A stretch of 64,000 nt of DNA from Chiridota heheva (Eukaryota; Echinodermata; Holothuroidea; Apodida; Chiridotidae), in NCBI GenBank assembly GCA_020152595.1, contig JAIGNY010002010.1, forward strand, positions 143,501 to 207,500, in the 5' to 3' direction. The notes under the pieces are model-generated. The model made no database searches and was not told the DNA's origin. It saw nothing but the letters and a program-made list of their open reading frames with translations. A program made the position numbers and the translations under genes. Shown piece after piece: positions 23,175-34,843 of this stretch. Position 1 is the stretch's first letter; each line of letters opens with the position of its first letter.

Positions 23175-23446
23175 TTTAATAGGTTTTTTTCAAACCCAAT
23201 TAAGAGCCCAAATGAGCTATCAAGTATAAACGTTATACCCCAATTGGACTACACATTGGGAGAAATCCAAAACGGGATATCAAGCTTGATTAGCATATGT
23301 GCCAGACGGTTTTAATAGGTTTTTTTAAAACACAATTTGTAGCCCAAATGAGCTATCAAGTACAAACGTTTTACCCCAATTGGACTACACATTGGGAGAA
23401 ATCCAAAATGGGATATCAAGCTTGATTAGCATATAAGCCAGACGGT
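23175..23446. repeat. 136-bp tandem duplication
   Basis: Two adjacent units (23175-23310 and 23311-23446) share TTTAATAGGTTTTTT, GCCCAAATGAGCTATCAAGT, CCCCAATTGGACTACACATT and CTTGATTAGCATAT. They differ at only a few positions. Confidence 0.9.
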
Positions 23447-24363
23447 ATTTGATGCTCCAGCTAATGAAAATATAGCTTTATTTTAATGGGAGATATTCGG
23501 TGGTATTTACCGAGCCAATGTTATTATATATGCTAAATTTCTTCGGATTGCGCCGAGTGAAATTTGAGTATTTCAAACATTTTTAGTGAATTTTGGAATG
23601 CAGAATTCGTTAAAACTAGGCTACGCAACAATATGAACTGTTAATTTATCAACATTTCAATCTATTTAATGCAAACATAGCAACACAGTAAAATATCCAA
23701 AAAACGCTTAGGATATGATAAACACTGCAAAAATCCGAACATATCCGAGTCGAGCTAAAAATTGTTGATGAAATTAATTTTGTCTAAATTCCCACAAAAT
23801 CTTGACTTGGGTACCATAGATTTTCTAAACTCCCATCAGTAAAACAAAATAAAACTTTTAATAAGGTATAATTATAGGTAATTATAATTTTACACTTGAA
23901 GAAAATTTGTGGAAAAAAATTCATAAGAAAATTTCAATTAATTTTCTTTAAAATATATTAAGGTTAAGAAAGGGAGGATGAGATGTTAACCTTCCACAGT
24001 ATTCATACTAATCATATCTACATATACAGTATACAACAAAACTGTAACAGAACATCAATAATTTCTTTACAATTTTGCTACTGTATTTCATAATTTGCTT
24101 GATCACTGAAATGACTCATAGTTGAAATAAAATAAGGCATACATACATGCAGCAAAAGAATTGAGGTATAAAGAAGGTAAAAAGACTTTTATGACTAATA
24201 ATGTCAACACTTTAAAGGAGACATAAAGTTTGATATCATTATTATTACATATGATAGAGGATACAAAGCTTAACCAACTGCCAAAAACAGCATGTCAAAA
24301 TCTTATTCCTATCTCAAGTTATTCATGTTTGAAGTCGACGCATGAAGGCTGCCATTTTCTTTA
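23447..24363. other. No gene seen
   Basis: AT-rich spacer left of the large transposon. It contains no recognised repeat or frame. Confidence 0.5.
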
Positions 24364-24529
24364 TAGTCTGGTTGCAAATAGCAAAAAGATGCTTCTAAAT
24401 CGATTTGCTAAACATTTTGGGTACAAGCTGGAAACAGGTCCATATAGATAAAATAGGTATAGGAGATAACAAAAATACCTGTTTCCAATTTTTCTTTTTT
24501 TTTTGGCGCCATTTTGAATTTCAAAATGG
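24364..24529 (+). repeat. Left terminal inverted repeat of the 6.8-kb element
   Basis: About 160 bp pair with 31041-31196, roughly 70% alike by eye, with gaps. The most conserved blocks are CTAAACATTTTGGGTACAAG and GGCGCCATTT. Confidence 0.65.
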
Positions 24530-25630
24530 TCGCTTTATTGAACATAGTATATATAAATTATCTCAACTTTTATGTTAGATACAGGACTATTGTAGGTATT
24601 ATGTTAGCTTTTTATGGTAGATGACTTTATAAGACAATTTTAGATGTTTCTCATTTATCTAAAAATGGCAATCAGCTAAAAAACAAAATGGCGATTAAGA
24701 AAATCAAAATGGCCGCTATAATAAATTGTCAAAAATAATATATTTTTAAATTTTACTTCTAGCTGAACAATTTTGCAAACAATTTGATTAACTCCTAAGT
24801 TTGCAACATTTTGATAGTTTTATATCAGATGCATCTGGCAACCATGTGACAGAAATTTTAGCACTGCTGCAGTAATATATGTCACACGCATGTGCTCTCA
24901 AGATTAATGCAAAATAGAGGTAAGATATCTGCATTTTTAAAGATAGGTGCAAGGCTAGGTTTATTAAACATGTCAAATGAATATAGAAAATATGTGCTAT
25001 ATATGTTCAGATCGAAATTATCCGCTAACAAGGTAAAACATCATGTTCAGTGTTACTGTTGTACCTACATATATCAGTTCTACGACAAATGTAAAATACT
25101 TAAGAATATAATTGTATTCATATAAATTTGCATTAAGTAGAGATTACCATCAAATGCATGCCTGACGTTACCTTAAGATAATAATCCGAGACCTAACTAC
25201 AATTCAATTCAATCTGACAATGTTAGATTTACTAGCAAACTTCCAGCAATGAGTATACACCTTAGAAATTGTACATGGCCGTTTGTTTGAACATGTTTTC
25301 AAAATACCTGACATTTGGTTAGTATCATTACTTTAACAAAGGCTTCATGGAGGGAAGGACTGAGTGTATGTTATAGATAGAGGTGCGACTGGGCAATAAC
25401 AACTTGTATTTGTCTGAAATTTGTATCCCTGTCCTCCTTTTAATTTTTGTTCTAATGAGCTTTTCAAAATCCTTTTAATACCACTCAATTTTGTATTGGT
25501 TTAACCCATGGACCAGTGCCTTGTTAAATCTTATGATTGCATATATATCCTACATTTGACAAAATACATCAGTTTGGTTTCTTACAAAGGAGTAAAACAT
25601 CTTTTAACTTTCCCTCCAAGATTATCAAGA

Positions 25631-26352
25631 TGGAGTCTGCAGCTTTAATCAGAAAAAGAGTGACAGAGTCTGAAATTGAGTGGGAAATTGCATCTTGTGT
25701 CAAGAGGTTAGGTTCCCTAAGAAAAACATCTTTTGTCGTCGGCTACACCAGAAGGAATTGCCCGAGTAATTGAAAGTGCCCTGGAAAAGAGAAATACAAT
25801 GACACTAAGTTTATAGGACGCACTAGACCGTTTGAAAATAGTCAACCCACGGGAAACTGACAAAAATGTTCTTTGGCATAGACCCTGCTATAGCGTATTT
25901 ACAAACCAAGCTCACATAAATCGTCTCAAAAGCAAAGGTCAGCGAAATATTACCATTTCATCTAGAGAGTCAACTCCCCTGGAAGATGAAACTAATCTGA
26001 AAAATTCATCAAGATCGAGAAGATCATCGCTGCCTTCGGTAGACTGGAACAAGTGCATGTACTGCCAGGATGATATACCTTACTCTCATTTACGTCAAGT
26101 TCAGACTTTCCCAACATCAGAAAAAGTCCTGACCCTCGCTCAGTTTGATAGCGTAATGAGACACAGATTAGCTGGAGTACATGATCTTATAGCTGCAGAG
26201 ACCAAGTATCATTTGAAATGTTATACATGTTTTTTGAAGAAGTACAGTAAGCTTAAAGAAAACCAAGATAACATTCCAGAAACAATTTGCTTTGAAAATG
26301 TAATGGCTGATCTTGAAAAAGGTGTTGCTGAGATGGACACATTTATACATTA
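25631..26352 (+). pseudogene. N-terminal zinc-binding part of the FEN1/XPG-like element protein
   Basis: The reading starts MESAALIRKRVTESEIEWEI. It shifts by one frame near 25735 and reads on through a TAG at 25814 into WHRPCYSVFT and SVDWNKCMYCQDDIP. It continues with LAGVHDLIAAETKYHLKCYT. The C-x2-C at CMYC with the later H-x3-C at YHLKCY looks like one zinc site, and HRPCY a second. The DL(I/V)AAE.(K/H)YH..CY block is a hallmark of the family as I know it. The TAG and frameshift show that this copy is dead. A stop follows EMDTFIH at 26351. Confidence 0.65.
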
Positions 26353-26379
26353 ACAAGCATTTGGGAACAATATTCTAAT

Positions 26380-28424
26380 ATGCTTCTCACAGATTTTGCG
26401 ATGGTTTCAGGGGTTTACAGAAGTAATAGGTTCAAGGAGAAAATACAGAGGTATCTTGGTGATAATGTGATTTTTGTTCAACCCTTGTGTACTACAGATC
26501 CAGCTAGTATGTCCTTCTGTGGCTCAAGATATGGCTATGGAAAAATTTGTAGAAGATATGACAGAGGTGCAAGGAATAGATATTTGTGAGGCTTCTATGA
26601 GTAACCAAGTAGAAAATGACGACACTGATATTTTAAGCGGGATTTTTAAAGTGGCTGTAAAACTACGTCGGGACATTGAAGCTACAGCTAGTCATGACCG
26701 TTGGAGGAATTGATGAGGAACATGCGCAGATGGTAGTGCCAGATAATCTTTACTTTCTTATTCGTCTTCTCTGCAATGAAGATGTATTTGATGTTGAAAA
26801 TGAGAGTCAAAAGGAGAATGCTCTTAGAACGAAAATTCTCAGTATTTGTCAAGACATCATTTTTCTTGCTTCTGGAGGGCAGAAACTAACACCAAAGCAT
26901 ATTGGTCTTGGCGTTACTATTCACCAGGCCACGAGGTCAAAAGGGCTCATAAAACTTCTCCATGCAGCAGGTCATTCTATCAGCTATGAGCATGTTATTC
27001 AGATTGACAAAGCCATTGCCGATGATGCTCTTCAGCGTTACAATGACCATGGAAAAGTGATGATACCACGTAATTTTACCACTTGGGAAAATTGTGGATA
27101 TGTCCGTTATGCAGACGACAATATCGATATCAATGAAGAAACACTCAGTGGTATGGACACTTTTCATGCAACACAATATGTGGCTCTTCTAAAAAAAGCA
27201 CCAAATGAGCCAAAAAGAGAAATAAATGTTAAGCTAAGATCCAACAGATCCAAAACAAGTCTTCCATCAGAAATGAGTGAGCTTCAAAACTCAAACATGC
27301 TTGCAGCCAAACTAGAACCAGTGATGCGAAAGATGTACAGCTCACTTGGTACGACCCAGACAAGGAAATGATAGCCAAAGCATTCTGCATGGACATGACA
27401 TGGATTCTTTTTGCGACAAGAAAATCAGGAAAACCAACAAGTACCTGCCTGGAGTGGATTCAACCAGAAAGTGTCAAAGAATGATTTGCCACAAACTGAA
27501 GTTGGGCCTTTTCCAATAATCAATGCTCCTGCTCATGATTATGACACGATTTGGACAGTGATGAAAAATTGTCAAGCAATGACAAAGAAGCTAAATGCAA
27601 CATACACAGTAATTACCTTTGATGAAGCACTCTACAACAAAGCTAAAATGCTTCAATGGGAGAAGTTGGAAGATTGCAAAGATTTTGTTATCATGTTAGG
27701 AGGCTTCCACACACAGATGAATTTTTCAAAAGTGATTGGTCAGTTCATGCAAGGAGCTGGTCTCAATGATATATGGGTAGAGAGTGGAGTATTTGGAGAA
27801 AACACAGCAGAGAATATTCTCAAAGGAAAGGTGTGGAACAAAGTTACACGTGCACATAAACTTACACTTGAAGCACTTTGGACAATTCTTTGGCCAAAGT
27901 TTATTGTTTGGGCACAAGAGACTGAGAAGGAGTTAGGAAGCAAGTTGAGAGAAACAGCAGGGGGAAGATTATTGAAGGGTTTTCCAAAGATGATGATGAG
28001 CAGATAGAATCGACACTGGCATTATTCATTGAAGATATTGTACCCATATTAACACTTCTTGATGAATTTGATGCTGACCACAAGGACCTAACAACATTCC
28101 AATTTTGGAGGAAGTATATGCATCTTGTTACTATTCTTCTGAGATTTACCCGTGCTCTTGAGATGGAGACTGGGCGCTGTACCTTTCGTGTCGCTAGCTG
28201 AAATGTTACCCTGGTTTGCTCTCTTTGACCATGTTAATTACACCAGGTGGGGTATAATTTTTCTAGCAGATATGAAGATGCTACAGGAGACAGCACCAGA
28301 GGTTTACCAAGGCTTTGCAGATGGTGACTTGGTACTAAAGAAACTTCACAAAGATTCAATCAAATCCCTGATGACCAAGCACTTGAGCATATCAACAAAG
28401 CGGGGCAAAGTTGCGGTGGTTTAG
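26380..28424 (+). pseudogene. Central region of the FEN1/XPG-like element protein
   Basis: Family-typical blocks continue in shifting frames: VYRSNRFKEKIQRYLGD, VPDNLYFLIRLLCNEDVF, ICQDIIFLASGGQKLTPKHI, LLHAAGHSISYEHVIQIDKA and NLPQTEVG-like sequence. Then come FPIINAPAHDYDTIWTVMK, YTVITFDEALYNKAKMLQWE, FVIMLGGFHTQMNFSKVIGQ and ESGVFGENTAENILKGK. The last is LPWFALFDHVNYTRWG. Frameshifts lie near 26470, 26690, 27370-27410, 27990 and 28190. I know of no assigned function for this part. It may be a large helical scaffold joining the zinc and nuclease regions. Confidence 0.6.
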
Positions 28425-28533
28425 TTGGCATTACCGCACAGAATCAGCACGCGAACGTTGGTGTCTTACATACAACGACGGGCTCAGCTCGCCAAGACAC
28501 AAAGAAAATGTATCATGTGACGAGTGAGCGGAT

Positions 28534-30333
28534 TTGCAACATAAAGATCTGGGACCTAAGCGAATGGAAAGAGATCAGAAAGATATCACAAAACTTGTTC
28601 AAGAATTTGAGCGCTTTGATGTATTTTCCAATGATCCGTCAGACCTGATATCAATCACCACAGGAGATGTTGCTAGTACTGATGTGAAGAATGACTTTGT
28701 GAAAGCAGAGAAAACAGGAAAGAAGTTAATACACGACTTTGTGAATGACAGACTCATTAAAAAGACAACAAAGTTCCATGATAAAATCAAAAGACAGAAA
28801 CTTAACACGTTTGGTACAATGTACAGTCATACTGTAAATGTGGATAAAGTAAAAACAACCACTACCAAGGCACGCATCAATCTTTTACGTCAAGTGATTG
28901 TTGCATTAGATGCTGGACGTGAAGTTGATATAGATGGGTTGCTGGAACGTGAACTCTCACCTGTGCCTTTATCAATAGCAACTGTTGATGAAAAGCTGAG
29001 ATATCCATCAAGTAAATCAGATTTAGGCAAAATTCTAGATCAAGGTAAAGCACAGAATCTACCACCAGTCAGCAACAGTCCTACATGTACTATTGTGGAT
29101 GCTATGGCAGTAATTCAGTCTCTTGGCAATCATATAGGAGCAAAAACCTTTGGTGAATGGTGTGACAACTTTCAAAAGTCAATTTACAAACATTTTTCTG
29201 AGACATGCAACAGGGTGGACATTGTTTTTGATCAATATCTGGACAACTCCATTAAAGGTGGTACACGAAACAAGCGTGCAAGTGGAAAAAAACAAGGGGA
29301 TAGAAACCAGAGTAACCAGTAGAGATCAGAAAATTGGCAGCTGGGAAAGATTCATTACACTAGGGAAAAACAAAGAAAGTCTAGCAAACTTTCTCTGCAC
29401 ACAAATGATAAATCATCCCTGTGAAGATCCTAACAAGGAGCTGGTTCTTGGCGGTGGTTTCTCAAACTCAGATGAGGCATGGTCTTCGTCTGGCAGAGAT
29501 GTGTCAAATCTGCGATCAAACCACGAGGAGGCTGACACGCGTATCCTACTTCATGCTCAAGATGCAAAGAACTCAGGATTTCAACTACTTAATATTGTAT
29601 GCCGTGATACTGATGTGTTGGTGCTTCTTGTATATCATATGCCCAACCTATGTCAACAAGTGTGGATGCAAGGAGGGACAGCAAAAAAACAATCTTTCAT
29701 TCCTGTTCATCATATCCAAATTGATGACAAGGCAAGAGCATCATTGCTTGCATTTCATGCCCTTACAGGCAGTGACACAACAAGCCAATTTGCTGGAATA
29801 GGCAAAAAATCGGCGTGGAAGGAATTTGTAAAGCACCCACAACTGCTTGAGCGGTTAGGTGAAGCTCAAGTTCCTGATAAAAAGGCTATGTCTGATGCGG
29901 AAGCATTTGTTTGCAAATTGTATGATCCATCTACTGAATCAAGTAAAATACAAGAAATCAGAAGTGCATTTTTTCACAAGGTGAAAACAAATGTTGAGAC
30001 ACTACCACCTACTGCAGATGCTCTACATCTGCACATTAGAAGAGCCCATTACCAGACATGTGTATGGAAGATGGCTCTTGAACAAAATCCATCACTACCA
30101 TCTCCAGAGGAGAGCGGCTGGTTTCTTAGTACAGATGGAATCCTGAAACCGCGCCTTCTCACAGTGGACTCAATGCTAGAAACGTGGCCAGAACTTATAG
30201 CATGCAGTTGTCCTCTCCAGGGTTTGCGGTGTGCAACACGCAGATGCAAGTGTACTTCCATGAAAGTTCCTGCACTCGAGGATGTTCATGCACAGAGTAC
30301 TGCCGAAATCCACAATCTTTGCCTTTTAATATA
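28534..30333 (+). pseudogene. FEN1/XPG-like 5'-nuclease and CXC region of the element protein
   Basis: What is seen, in order: CTIVDAMAVIQSL (Asp codon 29098), DIVFDQYLDNSIK with Arg/Lys following (Asp 29230), HEEADTRILLHA (acids 29525, 29528, 29534), CRDTDVLVLLV (Asp 29606 and 29612), then HALTGSDTTSQFAGIGKKSA (Asp 29774). This is the order and approximate spacing of the FEN1/XPG active site (D34, D86, E158/E160, D179/D181, D233), followed by its helix-turn GIGxKxA. About 130 residues later a cysteine cluster ACSCPLQGLRCATRRCKCTS resembles a TSO1-type CXC motif. One frameshift lies in the A-run at 29286-29292. Another near 30268 is implied because the next frame continues CTRGCSCTEYC. The nuclease reading is my inference from motif order. 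Confidence 0.65.
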
Positions 30334-30479
30334 CTATGATGCAGTCATTTCTCAAATATACCTTGTATGAGTTTTTGTTTTCATATCGTAGCAAGCTATG
30401 TTTTCCTTTAAATAATCTCAAGTTGAAACAGTTGAAGTCAGCTTCCAGCAATGGTGTTTGGGAAATAATTTATGAAAGC

Positions 30480-30905
30480 TATCCATTTCAAAATCAAATA
30501 TGGCCGCCATTCCGCCATTTTGGAACTAAAAATGGCCACCAACATCAAATTTATCCAAATAATTAAATCACCAGGTTTTATTTTACTTTGAATCAAATTT
30601 ACATACACCCACCTTAATTTTCTTTCAATATACTGAGAAGTGCAAGATATACTGAATGGAACAACTTTTTGATGTTTTGTCTAAAGTTCGAAGTAGAAAC
30701 AAACCTTTGGGGGCCATTTTGAAAACAAAGATGACGAGGTTTCCAAAAAAATTCTGAATGATACACGCTCTATATTTTATTTCAGTAACAGCTGTGAATG
30801 AACTATTATCTATCATCATCTTTAAACTTAAAAGTTACTGTGAAAATATGTTCTGTTTAAATTATCTGGAAAATGGCGGCCATTTTGAATTTCAAGATGG
30901 CTGCC
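30480..30905. repeat. Subterminal ATGGCCGCCATTTT motifs of the 6.8-kb element
   Basis: ATGGCCGCCATTCCGCCATTTT at about 30500, GGGGGCCATTTTGAAAAC at 30709 and AATGGCGGCCATTTTGAATT at 30871 resemble inverted motifs at 24665-24720 on the left. Clusters of this kind are plausible binding sites for the element's own protein. Confidence 0.5.
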
Positions 30906-31040
30906 AACTGCTGAACATATATATTCTTGTTAAGACTTTTTATTCTATATAAGATCAACATTTCTACCAGTTATTCAATGTGAACCTTACCTAAAACATG
31001 CCAAAATACTCATATTTCTATAAAATATGCTCTATTTGTG

Positions 31041-31196
31041 CCATTTTGAAATTAGAAATGGCGCCACCTCAATATTTTTTTGGTGGAAACAGGTTTTTAG
31101 ACTCTTATACACCTAAACTATTAATTAAAATCATTTCCCGACTTGTACCCAAAATGTTTAGCACTTGTCATTTTTTGGCCATTTGCAACCAGACTA
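31041..31196 (-). repeat. Right terminal inverted repeat of the 6.8-kb element
   Basis: It pairs with 24364-24529. The outermost shared block reads TAGTCTGGTTGCAAAT on the minus strand. Confidence 0.65.
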
Positions 31197-31199
31197 TTA

Positions 31200-33010
31200 A
31201 TCCTGTATTGCAATATTGTGCATGCCAAAATTTCCCCAATAAGGGTAATTCAGCTGATGTCACGAGGTCACGTGACTTTGTTTACATCAGCATTTTGTGG
31301 ATCAAAACCACTGTCCATGAAGCAATATCTTTCATACGGTGAAATGGTCAGTCAATTATTCACAGTTAATGCACATTATTACCTTAGGCATTATGATACA
31401 CAGCTATTTTCATAACCAGTTTGAAAACAAATTCCTCCCACTAAAACACCTAACACGGATGAGTGATTTCAATCACAAAAGGGCCTTGATTATTCAGCTC
31501 TGGCTTTGTGTAATCTTATACACAAATAACCTTGGACTACTTGGCTGTGGTGTGCATGGGAATGGCAGATAAACAATCATTGTTTAAAGCGGACACACAA
31601 TATACACTGAACAGGAAGTCGGGTTGGTAATTGTCATACCCGACTTTTCAGGATTAACTCAGATGTCGGGTGCGGGTAGGCTTAAAGAGAAAGTTTTTGG
31701 CATGTCGTCTGCTGTACACTTAGTTAGACTTACATACATTTGCATGTTATTATATCAGATTATTTTTGTAAGATAATTATGCTGGAATCTTGCTGTGCCG
31801 TTGGTTGCACTAAAAAGTGTGTAAGATTGCTAAGGGAGTTATGAAACTTGATCAGTACATTTGTTATTTTCAATTCTATTATATGAAATAAGGATTATGC
31901 CAGACTTGATGTCTCCTTTACGATTTGATCAGGAACCTAAAATGACAGATCCCTGCATTGATAACCATGTAACATTATCCTCGCATTTCCTGCTATTCTC
32001 CCTTGGGATTATATACAAGTATCATACAGTTGGACTATACAGCACAGTAGCACGAATCTTTATGCCCTAATCATGTAGTTCCCCAATTTTCTGGATTAGG
32101 GCATGGAAGTATTTACATTGAAAATCATGTATCACACAATAAAGAAAAAGTCAAAATTGTTTTTGATATCAAAACTTTATTTATTTATTTAATCTAAACA
32201 ATTGATACAGCAGTAGCCAAACTTGTCTACTAGTGTTCCACAAAGAATAAAATATCAGAAATCTTCCATAACATCATGAAACTTTCCCTCTAAAAAACAG
32301 AAAATGAGCTCTAAATGATGCGCATCATTCAAATTGATTTAATCCTAATAATGCATCACAACGCAAACGTACAACGTGATTGCCTGCATCCTTCTTCGGG
32401 CTCACGCGACAGAGCGTATGAATTTCACTCGAGCATGTTTGAATTACGCACTCAGCATACCTAACTACCATTCCATTTCTGAAGCCGTAAACAACCAAAT
32501 AAAGTAGCAAAGTAAGTGTGGAAAAAGGCTCATTTCCTCAGGAATTTCGCTTTGTAAACTGTAATGAATACGGTACACGTAATTGCTTTCTCAGACTAAC
32601 CGAGTTGCTTTCTTGTAAACATTAGGTTTTAAAATTTTAAGGTGTATAAATTTTCGCTTAGAAGAAAATGGTGTCGCTCCAACAAAGCAGTGTACTTGTT
32701 TTTTACATAGAAATGCATAGTGAGTCGTTCTCACTAACAGTACAGTGGATTACAGCATGTACTTGACCTTGACCAATTTTTTTTCTTCTTTATATTGTAC
32801 AGTATTGCGCACTAAGGCTTAGTAATCAAAATAATTTTACAGGATGCCCCTCCCCACCCCCTCACAACACACATTAGGCCCCAGAGAAATCTAATTGCTG
32901 CCTACTGTACATGATACAAACTGATTTTAATCAAAAAAGCATCTTGTTGCATATGCAAACAAAAAATGGGAAATACACTACTGTAAATCAAATCCACACT
33001 TGAGGCTGAG
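31200..33010. other. Spacer with several perfect inverted repeats, no gene
   Basis: Perfect short palindromes are present: AAGTCGGGT...ACCCGACTT (31616-31646), ATGCCCTAATC...GATTAGGGCAT (32062-32104) and AATGATGCGCATCATT (32314-32329). A 20-residue frame from 31779 (MLESCCAVGCTKK) resembles the start of a THAP zinc finger but ends at once. No gene is supported. Confidence 0.5.
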
Positions 33011-33020
33011 CCATAGTGAC

Positions 33021-33360
33021 CCATCAGACCAGTGCTTGACCCATCAGGCCAGTGCTTGACCCATCAGACCAGTGCTTGACCCATCAGGCCAGTGCTTGAC
33101 CCATCAGGCCAGTACTTTACCCATCAGGCCAGTGCTTGACCCATCAGGCCAGTGCTTGACCCATCAGGCCAGTGCTTGACCCATCAGGCCAGTGCTTGAC
33201 CCATCAGGCCAGTGCTTGACCCATCAGGCCAGTGCTTGACCCATCAGGCCAGTGCTTGACCCATCAGGCCAGTGCTTGACCCATCAGGCCAGTGCTTGAC
33301 CCATCAGGCCAGTGCTTGACCCATCAGACCAGTGCTTGACCCATCAGGCCAGTGCTTATC
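33021..33360. repeat. 20-bp minisatellite, 17 units
   Basis: The unit CCATCAGGCCAGTGCTTGAC repeats with an exact 20-bp period. Substitutions are few (GGCC/GACC, one TACTTTAC). Such homogeneity suggests recent expansion. Confidence 0.95.
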
Positions 33361-33399
33361 CCCGGTTTGGCGTTTTATTTGATGTAAGCTGATGATGAG

Positions 33400-33600
33400 G
33401 GCACATGGCTCCCTCAGGATGGGACAGTCTGTTGCATGCAGTACATGCTGATCCTCACTTACAGCTGAGTGAACTGCAGCGAGTAAAGTGTCTTGCTCAA
33501 GGTCATAAATGCAGCACTTGTAAAAGGAGTCCAAACGGGCATTTTTTGCATACAAGCATGACTCCTTACCCATGAGCAACTGCACCTCTCACCCAGTACT
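33400..33600. repeat. Dispersed repeat remnant with AAGTGTCTTGCTCAAGG core
   Basis: The block AGTAAAGTGTCTTGCTCAAG, followed by a segment ending ACTGCACCTCTCACCC, is of a type common in LINE/SINE-derived repeats of aquatic animals. The class is not determined, and a minus-strand 93-codon frame across it is not credible. Confidence 0.4.
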
Positions 33601-33675
33601 GCACATACAGATACTGTACTTGTATCTGTATGTCAAAAACCAGATCCTTTTTGAACAGATATACATTAGTACTTT

Positions 33676-34247
33676 CAGGGAATTTCATTTTTTTCTTATA
33701 TGATAAGAAATAATTTGTAGAAACAAAATGGTGAAAAAACTGTTTATATCTTATTCCGTTTAGAAGTTATAACAATTTATAGAAAAGAAAAAAGTTCTTA
33801 AAAACACCTCGTACAGTATACATGTTATGTCCTTCAGCTTGGTAATGTCATCAAGGCAATTCCAGCACAATTCTTATATATTTCTTATAAATTTAATCAC
33901 ACTTCTTTTTACATTATCGAACAGCATTTTAGGTTCATTATAGAGACAGGGTGGAATATATAATTTACAAGAAAGCATTTTGTTTTTTTCTTGGTGTACA
34001 TCACATTTTGAATGAGAAAGAAATCCATATCATTTCTAGGTAAATACTAAAGACATTCTGTTGAAATTGTCTCTATGACATCACAGATGTTGCCATTTAG
34101 TTACTTTTGTCCAAATTCACAAATACTTTAAAATTTTGTAACTTCTAAATGGAATAAGATATTAACATAAGTTTTTTCACAACTTTGTTTCTAAAAAATT
34201 TCTGTATCATATATGAAAAAATGAAAATCCATGGGAATATTCCTTTA
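33676..34247. mobile_element. Family A MITE, copy 3 (572 bp)
   Basis: The right end CATGGGAATATTCCTTTAAA is intact; the left end is eroded (TTCAGGGAATTTC). The arms are inverted over more than 90 bp, including GTGAAAAAAC, ATATCTTATTCCGTTTAGAA and its partner TTCTAAATGGAATAAGATAT. Confidence 0.65.
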
Positions 34248-34723
34248 AAAAAGGTTGTCCATTGTGTGTGTACAGTGTGAGTTACTGCTGTCTTGAGCAG
34301 TAGACGACTGATCTACTGTACAGTAGTACATGTAGGCCTATGCAATACGGTGCTACAAGATTAAAATAATAGGCATATATTAAGGTTATTTTAATGCAAC
34401 CACCATACTGTAACGTTTAGGATTTATACAGTATAATTATAAGCCAATGTAGCCTATGTGGGAGACCATCAGTCAAGGCCAATTCTCCAATACCTTATAC
34501 TGTATATGTAACAAGAGTTTGGAATGACTCAATAAAGTAAGGACTTATGAAACTCTTGTAAATTCTTGATTTATTGCAAATAAATTCTAAGTAGAAATCT
34601 TCAAAAAAAAATTCAAACAATTTAATGATTGGCAAGTAGTACATTTGAACAAGTTTTTACAATATTTATGTTTTGCATACATTCAACCTTTTTTATTAAT
34701 TAAATAATAGCTTATCAAACTTC

Positions 34724-34843
34724 CATTTATTAAACATACTGTATGCACAATTTGTGATTCTTGAAGCAGATTTAACAAGAGGTGATAGATCTAAATGGAA
34801 ATTTATGCACATTTATTAAACATACTGTGCGCACAATTTGTGA
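34724..34843. repeat. 34-bp direct repeat flanking a 52-bp inverted insertion
   Basis: CATTTATTAAACATACTG...CAATTTGTGA occurs at 34724-34757 and 34810-34843 with two differences. The bases between, 34756-34805, are the reverse complement of 35085-35134 at 47 of 50 positions. The layout reads as a templated insertion with a long flanking duplication. Confidence 0.85.

Larger units (their letters stand above)
24364..31196 (+). mobile_element. 6.8-kb element with terminal inverted repeats carrying a FEN1/XPG-like nuclease gene
   Basis: The outer arms at 24364-24529 and 31041-31196 are inverted. They share TAGTCTGGTTGCAAAT, CTAAACATTTTGGGTACAAG, AACCTGTTTCCA, TGGCGCCATTT and TTTCAAAATGG in the same order. 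Inside each arm, ATGGCCGCCATTTT-like motifs recur (24660-24720; 30495-30540; 30875-30905). The single coding block between the arms (25631-30333) belongs to one protein family. TTA directly abuts both ends (24361-24363 and 31197-31199) and could be a 3-bp target duplication, but so short a match is weak evidence. I recognise no DDE, tyrosine or HUH recombinase. Confidence 0.6.
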
